Shown: positions 28,579 to 36,642 of the stretch, piece by piece
Numbering within the stretch: position 1 is the first letter of the stretch
Layout of the letters: each line of letters starts with the position of its first letter
From: an uncultured Alphaproteobacteria bacterium
GTDB lineage: Bacteria; Pseudomonadota; Alphaproteobacteria; UBA2966
DNA length: 64,000 nucleotides
Assembly (NCBI GenBank): GCA_958295725.1
Contig: OY282368.1
Coordinates: forward strand, 2,316,001-2,380,000
Direction of reading: 5' to 3'
Position numbers and translations under genes: made by a program
Notes under the pieces: model-generated
What the model was told of the DNA's origin: nothing
Database searches by the model: none
Seen by the model: only the letters and a program-made list of their open reading frames with translations

Positions 28579-29007
28579 ATGAAACGGCGACGGCGGTTTT
28601 CCGACGTTCTTTCCCGCCTGAAGGCGGCCGGTCTCAGGCCGACGCGCCAGCGTCTGGCCTTGGCGGAGTTGCTTTTCGTCGGCGGGGACCGTCACGTGAC
28701 GGCCGAGGCGCTCTATGTCGAGGCGCGGGCCGCCGATATACGGGTATCGCTCGCGACCGTGTACAACACCTTGCATCAATTCACGTCGGCCGGCCTCATG
28801 CGCGAGGTCGTGGTCGATCCCGGACGGTCCTATTTCGACACCAACTCTTCGGATCATCATCATTTCTTCTTCGAGGAGAGCGGTGTGCTGCGGGACATCC
28901 CGGGCGAGTCCGTCTCGCTGCATGGCGTTCCGCCGCCGCCGCCAGGAACGGCGATCAGCCGGGTGGACGTGATCGTCCGTGTCCGGAACACGCAACGGTC
29001 CGACTGA
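28579..29007 (+). CDS. irr: Irr-type iron response regulator (Fur superfamily)
   Basis: A 142-residue Fur-family protein. Motifs for Irr rather than Fur are the LRPTRQRLALAELLF recognition start, VSLATVYNTLHQF, and the three-histidine haem-sensing run H93-H95 in SSDHHHFFFEE. No CxxC zinc pair and no N-terminal haem regulatory motif is visible. In alphaproteobacteria Irr is the master iron regulator under low haem: it represses haem synthesis and iron-storage/Fe-S genes through ICE operators. An ICE-like palindrome lies 27 bases downstream of its stop, in front of the rubrerythrin gene. Confidence 0.92.
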   Translation: MKRRRRFSDVLSRLKAAGLRPTRQRLALAELLFVGGDRHVTAEALYVEARAADIRVSLATVYNTLHQFTSAGLMREVVVDPGRSYFDTNSSDHHHFFFEESGVLRDIPGESVSLHGVPPPPPGTAISRVDVIVRVRNTQRSD

Positions 29008-29033
29008 CGCGCGATGGCTTCACGAAAAATTTA

Positions 29034-29050
29034 TCTGGAATCGTTCTAAA
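29034..29050. promoter_or_regulatory. Candidate ICE (Irr-binding) operator
   Basis: The 17-base imperfect palindrome has a perfect right arm TTCTAAA and a left arm TCTGGAA (five of seven complementary) around a three-base centre. It resembles the iron control element bound by Irr in alphaproteobacteria. It sits in a short AT-rich island between irr and the rubrerythrin gene, immediately upstream of the candidate -35 box at 29054. Irr bound here would control the rubrerythrin operon. Confidence 0.6.
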
Positions 29051-29053
29051 CTA

Positions 29054-29084
29054 TTGACTCCCGTCGTACGCCGGGCCATATAGA
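29054..29084 (+). promoter_or_regulatory. Candidate promoter of the rubrerythrin gene
   Basis: TTGACT at 29054-29059 is followed after 19 bases by TATAGA at 29079-29084 (or CATATA after 17 bases), about 40 bases before the start codon. The -35 box begins four bases after the ICE-like palindrome, so a bound regulator would contact or block polymerase. Prediction from sequence only. Confidence 0.5.
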
Positions 29085-29121
29085 GCGGCGTATCGAAGTC
29101 ATCGTTGAACGGGAGAATCCC

Positions 29122-29544
29122 ATGGCATCGCTGTCAGGTTCCAAGACGGAACAAAATCTCAAGGATGCGTTCGCGGGCGAGTCGCAAGCGAATCGCCGCT
29201 ACCTGTATTTCGCCCAGAAGGCCGACGTCGAAGGATACAACGACGTTTCCGCGGTTTTCCGTTCCACCGCCGAAGGAGAAACGGGACACGCCCACGGCCA
29301 CCTGGAGTATCTCGAGGAAACGGGCGATCCGGCCACCGGCAAGCCGATCGGGACGACGCACGACAATCTGGGCGCCGCGATCGCCGGCGAAACCCATGAG
29401 TACACCGACATGTATCCGGGCATGGCCCGCACCGCGCGCGACGAGGGTTTCGACGAGATCGCCGACTGGTTCGAAACGCTGGCGAAAGCCGAGAAGAGCC
29501 ACGCCGGGCGTTTCCAGAAGGCCCTCGATGCCATGGAAGGCTGA
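29122..29544 (+). CDS. Rubrerythrin-type di-iron protein (no rubredoxin domain)
   Basis: A 140-residue four-helix ferritin-like protein. Rubrerythrins reduce peroxide at a di-iron site. The carboxylate/histidine ligand pattern is seen in [41 protein letters not shown] and AEKSHAGRF (two ExxH-type sites). The C-terminal rubredoxin [Fe(SCys)4] domain is missing and there are no cysteines, so an external electron donor is needed. The Fe-S protein encoded next is a candidate. An ICE-like operator and promoter precede it, and two strong hairpins follow. Confidence 0.93.
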   Translation: MASLSGSKTEQNLKDAFAGESQANRRYLYFAQKADVEGYNDVSAVFRSTAEGETGHAHGHLEYLEETGDPATGKPIGTTHDNLGAAIAGETHEYTDMYPGMARTARDEGFDEIADWFETLAKAEKSHAGRFQKALDAMEG

Positions 29545-29564
29545 TCCGGGCGTTTGCCCGGATC
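29543..29564. terminator. Perfect GC-rich hairpin overlapping the rubrerythrin stop
   Basis: A 9-bp perfect stem GATCCGGGC/GCCCGGATC with a four-base GTTT loop begins inside the rubrerythrin stop codon. There is no T-run after it, so it is more likely an mRNA-stabilising or processing hairpin than a terminator by itself. A second hairpin follows at 29589. Confidence 0.55.
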
Positions 29565-29588
29565 GCACGTTCGAAAGGGACGCCACCG

Positions 29589-29625
29589 GAGAAAAGGGGG
29601 AACGGCTCGCGCTCCCCCTTTTCTC
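29589..29625. terminator. Strong intergenic hairpin / partial terminator between rubrerythrin and Fe-S gene
   Basis: A perfect 13-bp stem (GAGAAAAGGGGGA at 29589-29601 with its complement at 29613-29625) around an 11-base loop. The 3' arm ends CCCCCTTTTCTC, a short T-rich tail, so it may terminate transcription in either direction. Its position allows the abundant rubrerythrin message to be separated from lower read-through into the Fe-S protein and DUF3501 genes. Confidence 0.65.
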
Positions 29626-29666
29626 GTCTCCGGCCCGTCTGGGCGTCGTATAGCGCGAGGCAGGAG

Positions 29667-31046
29667 ATGAAGGAAGGAAGCACCGAACCTCCCGTTCGTC
29701 ACGCCATTCCGTGGCGGGATCCGGCTTATGCCGACATGGACAGGGTCCTGGCCGAGATGACCCGGGTCTTCGATATCTGCCATGGCTGCCGCCGATGTTT
29801 CAATCTCTGCAATTCGTTTCCGCGGCTGTTCGACCTGATCGACGACTCGGAAACCGGCGAGCTCGATTCGGTCTCGACCGACGATTACAAGTCGGTGGTC
29901 GACGCGTGCACGCTCTGCGACATGTGCTTCATGACGAAGTGCCCGTACGTCCCGCCTCATGAGTTCGATCTCGATTTTCCGCACCTGATGCTTCGCTATC
30001 GGGCTGCCGAACGCCGCGCCAACGGCGCGTCCTTCGCCGTCGACCAGCTCACGCGAACCGATCGCAACGGCAGGATGGCGCGGCACGTCGCGCCGCTCGC
30101 CAACTGGGCCTCCAGGCGGGGCAACGCGATGACCCGCCCCGCGATGGAGGCCGTCGCCGGCGTTCACCGGGACGCGGTCCTGCCCAAGTTCCATCGGCGG
30201 ACGTTCGAGAAGCTCGCCGCGCAACAGGCACCGGAGGTCAACGAGGGGGCTCCCGCGCATGGCCGCAAGGCCCTCCTCTACGCGACCTGTTTCGTGAACT
30301 ACAACAACCCCCGTATCGGCACGGCGGCCCGCGAGGTCTTGGCGCGCAACGGAGTCGAGACGGAGGTTCTGTATCCGGAATGCTGCGGCATGCCGCAACT
30401 GGAGCAGGGTGCCGTCGACGACGTGGCGGCCAAGGCGAAAGCCGTCGCCGTGGCCCTCGACCCCTGGATCGAGAGGGGGTACGACATCGTCGCCCTGACG
30501 CCGAGTTGCGCGCTTATGTTGAAGTTCGAATGGCCGCTTCTGGCGCCGGACGATCCCGTGGTGAAGCGGCTGTCGGGAGCGACGGCCGACGTCGCCGAGT
30601 ACGTCGTGGGCATCGCCCGCGACGAAGGGCTCGCCGAGGGTCTGTCGCCTCTCCAGGGCGGCGTCGCGCTCCATCTGGCCTGCCACGCGCGGGCCCAGAA
30701 CATGGGGCCCAAGGCGGCCGACATGTTGCGCTGTATTCCCGACACCGAAGTGACGGTCATCGAGCGTTGCTCCGGTCATGGCGGGTCATGGGGAATCATG
30801 AAGGAGAACTTCGAGATCGGCCTCGAGGTGGGCCGCCCGGTGGCCCGGCGGGCGGCGGAGAGCGGCCGTTCGTATGTCGCCTCGGAATGTCCACTCGCCG
30901 CCGATCACATCCTTCAGGGTGTGGAACGGGTCGACGGCGCCCGGGCGCACGAGCGGGCGTTCCACCCGGTCGAGCTGTTCGCGCGGGCCTACGGCATCGA
31001 CGTCGGACGATCGGGAGGACAGGCCGATGACCGCCCTTCGCCGTGA
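29667..31046 (+). CDS. Heterodisulfide-reductase-related (GlpC-like) Fe-S protein
   Basis: A 459-residue cytoplasmic or membrane-associated Fe-S protein. Two ferredoxin-like cysteine motifs lie in the N-terminal 100 residues: [11 protein letters not shown] (CX2CX2CX3C) and [13 protein letters not shown] (CX2CX2CX4C). Two CCG-type (HdrB/GlpC) domains follow: [18 protein letters not shown] and [16 protein letters not shown], the second with C-S replacing C-C. Such proteins pass electrons between soluble donors and acceptors. The gene always seems to belong with rubrerythrin upstream and DUF3501 downstream (20-base overlap), suggesting a peroxide-reducing electron-transfer unit. The physiological partner is unproven. 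Confidence 0.85.
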   Translation: MKEGSTEPPVRHAIPWRDPAYADMDRVLAEMTRVFDICHGCRRCFNLCNSFPRLFDLIDDSETGELDSVSTDDYKSVVDACTLCDMCFMTKCPYVPPHEFDLDFPHLMLRYRAAERRANGASFAVDQLTRTDRNGRMARHVAPLANWASRRGNAMTRPAMEAVAGVHRDAVLPKFHRRTFEKLAAQQAPEVNEGAPAHGRKALLYATCFVNYNNPRIGTAAREVLARNGVETEVLYPECCGMPQLEQGAVDDVAAKAKAVAVALDPWIERGYDIVALTPSCALMLKFEWPLLAPDDPVVKRLSGATADVAEYVVGIARDEGLAEGLSPLQGGVALHLACHARAQNMGPKAADMLRCIPDTEVTVIERCSGHGGSWGIMKENFEIGLEVGRPVARRAAESGRSYVASECPLAADHILQGVERVDGARAHERAFHPVELFARAYGIDVGRSGGQADDRPSP

Positions 31047-31620
31047 GATCACGCCGAACGACGTCCTCCCGATGGAGGCGTACGATCCGGTCCGCAAGAA
31101 AAGGCGCGTCGCCGTCGCCGAGATCAAGCGGAACCGGCGTGTCGAGGTCGGACCCTTCATCGGCTTCTACTTCGAGAACTTCGACACCATGCTCCACCAG
31201 GTGCAGGAGATGCTTCATGCCGAGCGGGGCGGCGATGTGCAGTTGATCGACGAGCTCGCCGCCTACAATCCGCTCATCCCCCAGGGGCGCGAGCTCGTGG
31301 CCACCATGATGATCGAGATCGACGATCCGGAACGCCGCGCCCGCAAGCTCTTGCGTCTCGGGCACATCGACTCGACCGTGACGATGAGGGTCTCGAACGA
31401 GACGATCGAGGCCCGGCCCGAACGGGATCAGGAGCGCACCGATATCGACGGACGAGTCTCGACCGTGCACTTCCTGAGGTTCCCGTTCACCGATACCCAG
31501 GTCGCGAAATTCCGCGAACGCGGTGCCGAGGTCGTCCTCGGCATCGGACACGTTCATTACGCGCACATGGCACGCCTGCCGGAGCCGGTCCGGTCCTCCC
31601 TGGCGGAGGACTTCGCCTGA
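31027..31620 (+). CDS. DUF3501 family protein
   Basis: A 197-residue protein of unknown biochemical function that matches DUF3501 in its start ([22 protein letters not shown]) and in its middle VGPFIGFYFENFDTMLHQVQEML. No signal peptide, membrane segment, cysteine motif or obvious catalytic motif is visible; it looks like a soluble alpha/beta protein. The ATG at 31027 lies 20 bases inside the preceding Fe-S gene, so the two are translationally coupled and probably form a complex or consecutive steps with the rubrerythrin. The upstream open frame to 30874 is not homologous. Confidence 0.85.
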   Translation: MTALRREITPNDVLPMEAYDPVRKKRRVAVAEIKRNRRVEVGPFIGFYFENFDTMLHQVQEMLHAERGGDVQLIDELAAYNPLIPQGRELVATMMIEIDDPERRARKLLRLGHIDSTVTMRVSNETIEARPERDQERTDIDGRVSTVHFLRFPFTDTQVAKFRERGAEVVLGIGHVHYAHMARLPEPVRSSLAEDFA

Positions 31621-31639
31621 CCCGGCCCGGCCCGGGTTC

Positions 31640-33031
31640 TCAGGCGCGGAACCGCGGGTCCTCGTGCAGCTTGGCGAAATGTTCCTTGATCCGGGCGGTC
31701 CGCTCGTCCGCCGTCGGCAGGCCGTCGGCCTCCAGGACGATCTCCATGGCCACATCGGAGACTTGGCCCCGGAGCTCTTCGTCCTCCTTCTCGTCCGTCC
31801 CGCGCGGCGGAATCGGGAACACGGTGTCCTGGGCGTAGCCGTAGAACAGGTCGCCGCGCCGGACGGGGCGCGCCGGTTCTTGCGTGCCATCGGCGAGGCC
31901 GCGAACCTGCTCGCGCAGGCGCCGCCTCAGCGTCGCGACGCCGACGTCGGTCGTCCCGAGATTCTCCGCGGCATGGACGTTGGTAAGGCCTTGCGAGACC
32001 TGGGCCTCGTAGTCGCCCGGCTCGACCTGCCGCTCCCTGTAATCCCGGAACATGGTCTGGCCGATGAAGTCGACCTTCTCCTTCCCGACCTCGTCGGGAT
32101 TACCGAGATTCTCCGGGTCGATGTCGGGGCCGTAGTGGCGCCACGAAACGATCATGCATTCCGTATCGTCGCGGGGCACGGTCCACTTGGTGAGGGCCGA
32201 GCGCCAGAAGTACCGGGGTTCGTCCGCCTCGTAGAGGAAAGCGCCGATACGCGCGTGATTCGGCAGGCAGACGTCCTGGGTCCGCAGCCACACGTGGTCA
32301 CCCCAGCGATAGGTCGAGGTCGTGACGATGTGATTGTCCGGCGTGTACCACTTCACGACCGGCAGCGCGCCCCACGACTCCGAGAACTGCACCTCCGTGA
32401 TCCGGGTGTGCAGGAACACCGTGTGGATGGGGTCGACGGTGTTCTCCATCACCTGTAGCCAGTTGCAGGGATAGGTGATGGAGTACGGCACCATGGTGTC
32501 CCTGGGCTGCTCGTGGATGTCGTAGATCGGGAACTCGGGTCGCTCGTCCGCCGGTCCCATGTAGGCGAAGACGATCCCCTTGTACTCGATGACCGGGTAG
32601 GCGCCGTGCTTCACGCGCTCGGGGATCTTCGTTCCCCCGGGCTCCCCCGGCGCCTCGAGAATCGTGCCGTCGATGTCGTAGCGCCAGCCGTGATAGCAAC
32701 AGCGGATGCCTTCTTTCTCGACGATGCCGAATTCGAGCGAGGTGTTGCGGTGGCTGCAATTCGCGGCGAGGAGGCCATGGCGGCCCGACCCGTCGCGAAA
32801 CGCGACGAGGTCCTCGCCCATGATCCGCAGCCGCAGGGGGCGGTCGTCGGGAATCTCCGAGGTCATGCACACGGGCTGCCAATAGCGGCGCAGGTATTCG
32901 CCGCAAGGCGTGCCCGGCCCCGTCGAGGTCAGCTCGGGGTCGGGGTTCGGCCGCCGGTTCTTCGCGTAACCCTGGTAATTCCCCGTCGGGACGACGATCC
33001 CGTGCACCCTCGAATCCTCGGCGACACTCAT
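31640..33031 (-). CDS. Rieske non-haem iron oxygenase, alpha-subunit type
   Basis: A 463-residue ring-hydroxylating-type oxygenase. The Rieske [2Fe-2S] ligands are C92, H94, C111 and H114 in CSHR...CCYHGW. The mononuclear iron site is seen in ENTVDPIHTVFLHT (NxxDPxHx4H) with a downstream Asp. Electrons must come from a separate reductase, which is not encoded nearby. The ATG at 33031 is chosen: an upstream in-frame ATG at 33049 would place the clear GGAGGAG ribosome-binding site inside the coding region. It converges with DUF3501, leaving 19 bases between the stops. The aromatic or quaternary-amine-like substrate is unknown. Confidence 0.88.
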   Translation of the reverse strand: MSVAEDSRVHGIVVPTGNYQGYAKNRRPNPDPELTSTGPGTPCGEYLRRYWQPVCMTSEIPDDRPLRLRIMGEDLVAFRDGSGRHGLLAANCSHRNTSLEFGIVEKEGIRCCYHGWRYDIDGTILEAPGEPGGTKIPERVKHGAYPVIEYKGIVFAYMGPADERPEFPIYDIHEQPRDTMVPYSITYPCNWLQVMENTVDPIHTVFLHTRITEVQFSESWGALPVVKWYTPDNHIVTTSTYRWGDHVWLRTQDVCLPNHARIGAFLYEADEPRYFWRSALTKWTVPRDDTECMIVSWRHYGPDIDPENLGNPDEVGKEKVDFIGQTMFRDYRERQVEPGDYEAQVSQGLTNVHAAENLGTTDVGVATLRRRLREQVRGLADGTQEPARPVRRGDLFYGYAQDTVFPIPPRGTDEKEDEELRGQVSDVAMEIVLEADGLPTADERTARIKEHFAKLHEDPRFRA

Positions 33032-33425
33032 GTTTTCTCCTCCATTCATTCATACTCGACACTGCAAACCCAAGCACCGAGGATAGCGTCGAAGACCGTT
33101 CCACGACAAGGGGGCATCCGGTTCATACGAGACGCCGGATCGGCCACAAGCAGGTTTCCGGCCATGGCAAGGCCCGGATACCGATTGGCTTGACGGGCCG
33201 CGTCCCACATGTCCGAACCCGGCCTTTTCCCTTACCGCCCCGCCGCATCGAGACCGGCGCGTGGACGGCTCCACGATCACCATCCTTGTCGCCATCGTCA
33301 CGACCGTCGGCACCGTCAGCGTGGCCCTGGCTGGCCTCGTCCCCCGACAAGGCACCCATTAGACGTCGCGCGGCATGGCCCCGCCGTCCCGGATTCCCCG
33401 AATAGAAGAGCGGGGACAGTGGGCG
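33032..33425. other. Intergenic stretch with little content
   Basis: These 394 bases separate the Rieske gene from the permease gene; both are on the minus strand. It must contain the Rieske promoter, but no clear -35/-10 pair is evident. On the plus strand it holds one short hydrophobic frame (33261-33362) described separately. No repeat or terminator-grade hairpin was noticed. Confidence 0.5.
33261..33362 (+). CDS. Possible single-helix membrane micropeptide or remnant
   Basis: A GTG-started 33-codon frame encodes an acidic N-terminus (MDGS) and then an uninterrupted hydrophobic helix ITILVAIVTTVGTVSVALAG ending in PRQGTH. This resembles the anchor of longer single-pass proteins of the MDxxT type in which a coiled coil follows the helix. 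Here it stops directly after the helix. There is no convincing ribosome-binding site. It could be a real micropeptide, a truncated gene, or chance. Confidence 0.25.
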   Translation: MDGSTITILVAIVTTVGTVSVALAGLVPRQGTH

Positions 33426-34454
33426 TCAGGCGATCGCGCCGTAAAGAAATCCGCCGGCCATGGCGCCCACGAAGGCGAAAACGATGTAGGACAGGAACAC
33501 TGGCCCCCGCGCCAGGGCAAAGACGGCGATGGCGGCCGGAATGCTGGTCACGCCGCCGGCCAGAAGGAAGGCCATGGCCGCGCCGGGCGCCATCCCCTGC
33601 GAGATCAGGCCGCCGACCAAGGGAAGCGCCGCATACCCGTTGAGGTACGCCGGGACTCCGACGGCGGTGGCCGTGAGAACGGGTAGCCAGCCTCCCTCGC
33701 CGACCAGAGCCGCGACCAGATCGGCCGGGATGTACGCCAGCATGAGGCTTTCGAGCGCGAACGCCAGTGTCAGCCACTTGCCGAGAAACAGCAGGTTCTT
33801 GCGGGCGTCCCCGACGAAGGTCCGGCGTCGGGAGCTTTCCTTCCAGAACCTCCATTCGATCTCCTTCGGGCTCCGCACCGTGGCGTCGCCGCAGCCGCCG
33901 ACGCCGTCGCGCAGGGGGGTCCGGAACAGGTCGCCCTTCCGCAACGCGTGGATGCCGAAGCCGCCGAGCAATCCGATACCGAACGCGGCGGACGTCTTTC
34001 CGATGGCGAAGGGAAGCCCGAGGATTCCAGCGGTGAGAACGAACATCGACGGGTCCATGACAGGAGAGGCCAGCCAGAACGCCATCACCGGGGCCAGCGG
34101 CACTCCCATGGCGAGCAGGGCGGCGATCAACGGGATCACGCCGCAGGAGCAAAACGGCGACACGGCGCCGAACAGCGCGGCGAGCACGATCATTCCGGCT
34201 GTCCGGCCCTGGAAGGCCCGGGCGATCAGGGAATCGGCACCTGCGGCCTGTGCGTAGGCGGCGACACCGACGGACGCCAGCAGAAACGGCAGGATGTTCC
34301 ACAGGCTGTCGCCGACGAAAACCAGGGTCTCCAAGCCTTGCGCGATGCCGAGCGCGAAGGTTCCGGCGAGCACAACGACGACCGCCAGCCATACGCGGTC
34401 CACTTGAACGCGCCGGTCGGACCGTTGCGTGCGTGCCAGAATACCGATGCTCAC
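33426..34454 (-). CDS. Permease of the YraQ/ArsP-like (UPF0718) family
   Basis: A 342-residue inner-membrane protein with about eight to ten hydrophobic helices and a central hydrophilic loop near residues 165-205. The helix-break motif SPFCSCGVIPL, with its Cys-Ser-Cys, is the family hallmark and is shared with ArsP-type permeases that export trivalent organoarsenicals; other members have unknown substrates. The GTG at 34454 is preferred because GGAGGG lies just upstream. The longer frame from 34523 would start inside an AT-rich region that looks like the promoter. It is divergent from the hydantoinase-like gene. Confidence 0.85.
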   Translation of the reverse strand: MSIGILARTQRSDRRVQVDRVWLAVVVVLAGTFALGIAQGLETLVFVGDSLWNILPFLLASVGVAAYAQAAGADSLIARAFQGRTAGMIVLAALFGAVSPFCSCGVIPLIAALLAMGVPLAPVMAFWLASPVMDPSMFVLTAGILGLPFAIGKTSAAFGIGLLGGFGIHALRKGDLFRTPLRDGVGGCGDATVRSPKEIEWRFWKESSRRRTFVGDARKNLLFLGKWLTLAFALESLMLAYIPADLVAALVGEGGWLPVLTATAVGVPAYLNGYAALPLVGGLISQGMAPGAAMAFLLAGGVTSIPAAIAVFALARGPVFLSYIVFAFVGAMAGGFLYGAIA

Positions 34455-34473
34455 GATCCCTCCGAATTTTACC

Positions 34474-34498
34474 GAATAGGATATTAAAACTACTATTC
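34474..34498. promoter_or_regulatory. AT-rich inverted repeat upstream of the permease gene
   Basis: GAATAG (34474-34479) and CTATTC (34493-34498) are perfect 6-base arms spaced by 13 bases, about 20 bases upstream of the permease start, in the only clearly AT-rich patch of this region. The layout suits an operator overlapping the core promoter. No regulator gene lies beside it. Confidence 0.35.
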
Positions 34499-34716
34499 TA
34501 CTCTCAAATCGTAACCGAGACACACATTAAAATCATTGATCGAGAAATTTTTTCGGAACCATGGAAAACAGCGAACGCGCGACGTCGGAACGGAGAGTCG
34601 ACGGGAACGGGAGCCGCGAGCCCGTCGCACGGACCGTGCGGAACGGATGACGCAGACCGCGCCGTATTGCAGTCGGACCGTCCACGCGGCACCATGGACG
34701 AAACTCGGGAAGAACC

Positions 34717-36405
34717 ATGAACCGCGCCGACGCCCCGTTCGACCCCGTAAGCCTCAAGATCATGTGGGACCGGTTGGTCTCCCTGACCGACGAATGCCTC
34801 GAGGCGATGGTCCGCGCGTCGTTCTCGACCACGGTGCGGGAGTGCTACGACCTCTCGGTCACGGTCATGGACCGGCGCGGGAATTTCATCGCCCAGGGCT
34901 CGCAGAGCATTCCATCGTTCACCGGCTCCACGCCGGCCTCCCTCCGGCACATGCTGGACCGCTTCCCGCCGGAGACGCTGGCGCCGGGGGACGTGCTCTG
35001 CACCAACGACCCCTGGATGGGCACAGGGCATGTCTTCGATCTCACGGTCATGCGTCCCGTGTTCCGCGGCGACGAGATCGTCGCCTACACCATGAGCATA
35101 TCGCACCTGCCCGATATCGGTGGCATCGGCTACGGCACCGCCGGTTCGGAGATCTACCAGGAGGGATTGCGCCTGCCGGTCTGCAAGCTCGTCGAGGCCG
35201 GCGCAGTCAACGAAACCGTCCTGGAGCTGCTGCGCTACAACACGCGGGTGCCGGAGCAGGTGATCGGCGACTTCATGGCCAACGTGAACTGCAACCGGAT
35301 CGCCGGGCGCGAGCTGCTGGCGTTCATGGACGGGTATGGCCTCGACCAGCTGGACGATCTGTCGGCGGCGATCCGCGAGCAGTCGGAACGGGCGATGCGC
35401 GCCAGGATCCGCGCGCTGCGCGACGGTGTCTACGAGCACGGGATCAGGGTCGAGGGCTTCCCCGATCCCATCGCGTTGGCCTGTCGGATCGAGATCACCG
35501 GGGATACCATGCATATCGACTACACGGGTACGGACGACAGCGTGCCGCGTGGCATCAACGCCCCCTACTGCTTCACCAACTCCTACTCGCTCTACGCGGT
35601 GAAGTGCCTCGTCGGGCTGACGATCCCCAACAACCAGGGCGTGATGGCGCCGGTGAGCGTCGCGGCGCCGGAAGGGTCCTGTCTGAACACTTTGCCGCCG
35701 TCGCCGACCGGGGCGCGGCACCTGACGGGGTACTTCTGTATGCCACTGATCTTCGGCGCCCTCTCCGGCGCCGGGCCCGAGCAGTTGCAGGCGGACTCGG
35801 GGATGCTCAACGTCTTCAACGTGCAGGGCCGGCACAGGGACGGGCGGCCCGTGACGGCGCTCTACTTCTCGTCCGGCGGCTTCGGCGCCCTCGACGGCCA
35901 CGACGGCTGGCCCAACACCGCGTTGCCGGCCAACGTCGCCATCGTGCCGGCCGAAGTGTGGGAGCACGTCACTGGCATGGAGGTCGTGCGCAAGCGGCTG
36001 CGGCCCGATACGGGCGGACCCGGTGCGGCGCGCGGCGGCCTCGGCGGCGAGACCTTGCTGCGTAACGCCACGGGTTATCCCATGACGGTGTTCGGCATGG
36101 AATGCCGCACCGTGTTCCCGGCGGTCGGCATGTTGGGGGGGCGTCCCGGCGCGTTCCGCGAGACCCGCATCGACGGCGAGCCGGTCGTCTACCGCGGCAG
36201 CTATCGGCTCGAACCCGGCGACTCCATCGAGCTTCTGGAATGCGGCGGCGGCGGTTACGGCGACCCCCGCGATCGGGACCCGGCGAAGGTCCTCGACGAC
36301 GCGCGCCACGGTTTCGTGACTCTGGAAGGCGCCTTGCGGGACTACGGTGTCGTCGTCGATCTCGACGCCATGACCGCCGAGCGGATCCGCCCCGCGGCCG
36401 AGTAG
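34717..36405 (+). CDS. Hydantoinase B / 5-oxoprolinase family protein
   Basis: A 562-residue protein of the HyuB superfamily, the beta-type subunit of ATP-dependent hydantoinases, acetophenone and acetone carboxylases and 5-oxoprolinases. Characteristic segments are ECYDLSVTVMDRRGNFIAQ, GDVLCTNDPWMGTGH, HLPDIGGIGYG and the glycine-rich C-terminal LLECGGGGYGDPRDRDPAKV. Length is as expected. It normally works with a HyuA subunit that binds ATP; none is present in this window, so the partner must be elsewhere or this one acts alone. An 8-bp GC hairpin follows its stop. Confidence 0.9.
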   Translation: MNRADAPFDPVSLKIMWDRLVSLTDECLEAMVRASFSTTVRECYDLSVTVMDRRGNFIAQGSQSIPSFTGSTPASLRHMLDRFPPETLAPGDVLCTNDPWMGTGHVFDLTVMRPVFRGDEIVAYTMSISHLPDIGGIGYGTAGSEIYQEGLRLPVCKLVEAGAVNETVLELLRYNTRVPEQVIGDFMANVNCNRIAGRELLAFMDGYGLDQLDDLSAAIREQSERAMRARIRALRDGVYEHGIRVEGFPDPIALACRIEITGDTMHIDYTGTDDSVPRGINAPYCFTNSYSLYAVKCLVGLTIPNNQGVMAPVSVAAPEGSCLNTLPPSPTGARHLTGYFCMPLIFGALSGAGPEQLQADSGMLNVFNVQGRHRDGRPVTALYFSSGGFGALDGHDGWPNTALPANVAIVPAEVWEHVTGMEVVRKRLRPDTGGPGAARGGLGGETLLRNATGYPMTVFGMECRTVFPAVGMLGGRPGAFRETRIDGEPVVYRGSYRLEPGDSIELLECGGGGYGDPRDRDPAKVLDDARHGFVTLEGALRDYGVVVDLDAMTAERIRPAAE

Positions 36406-36415
36406 ACGGGAAGCG

Positions 36416-36435
36416 CCGGGGCGGCCCCGCCCCGG
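36416..36435. terminator. GC hairpin just after the hydantoinase-B gene
   Basis: A perfect 8-bp stem CCGGGGCG/CGCCCCGG with a four-base loop begins 11 bases after the stop codon. There is no T-run, so it would act as a weak or Rho-assisted terminator, or as protection of the mRNA 3' end. Confidence 0.4.
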
Positions 36436-36642
36436 TGGCGCGACACCCGGGCGGCGTCGGGAGTTCCCTGGCGAACGTGGCGATGGCTGCTCCTCCGGGC
36501 GACCCGAAGGGCGGCGGCATTCGAGACCCGGCCTTGTCGCCCTGGCGCTGGCATACTGGCGGCATGAGCGCCACTTTCGACACGCCGGCCTGCGGGCGGC
36601 AGCCTCGATGACTTGGCGCGCCCCGGTCGGACCGGGACCGCG

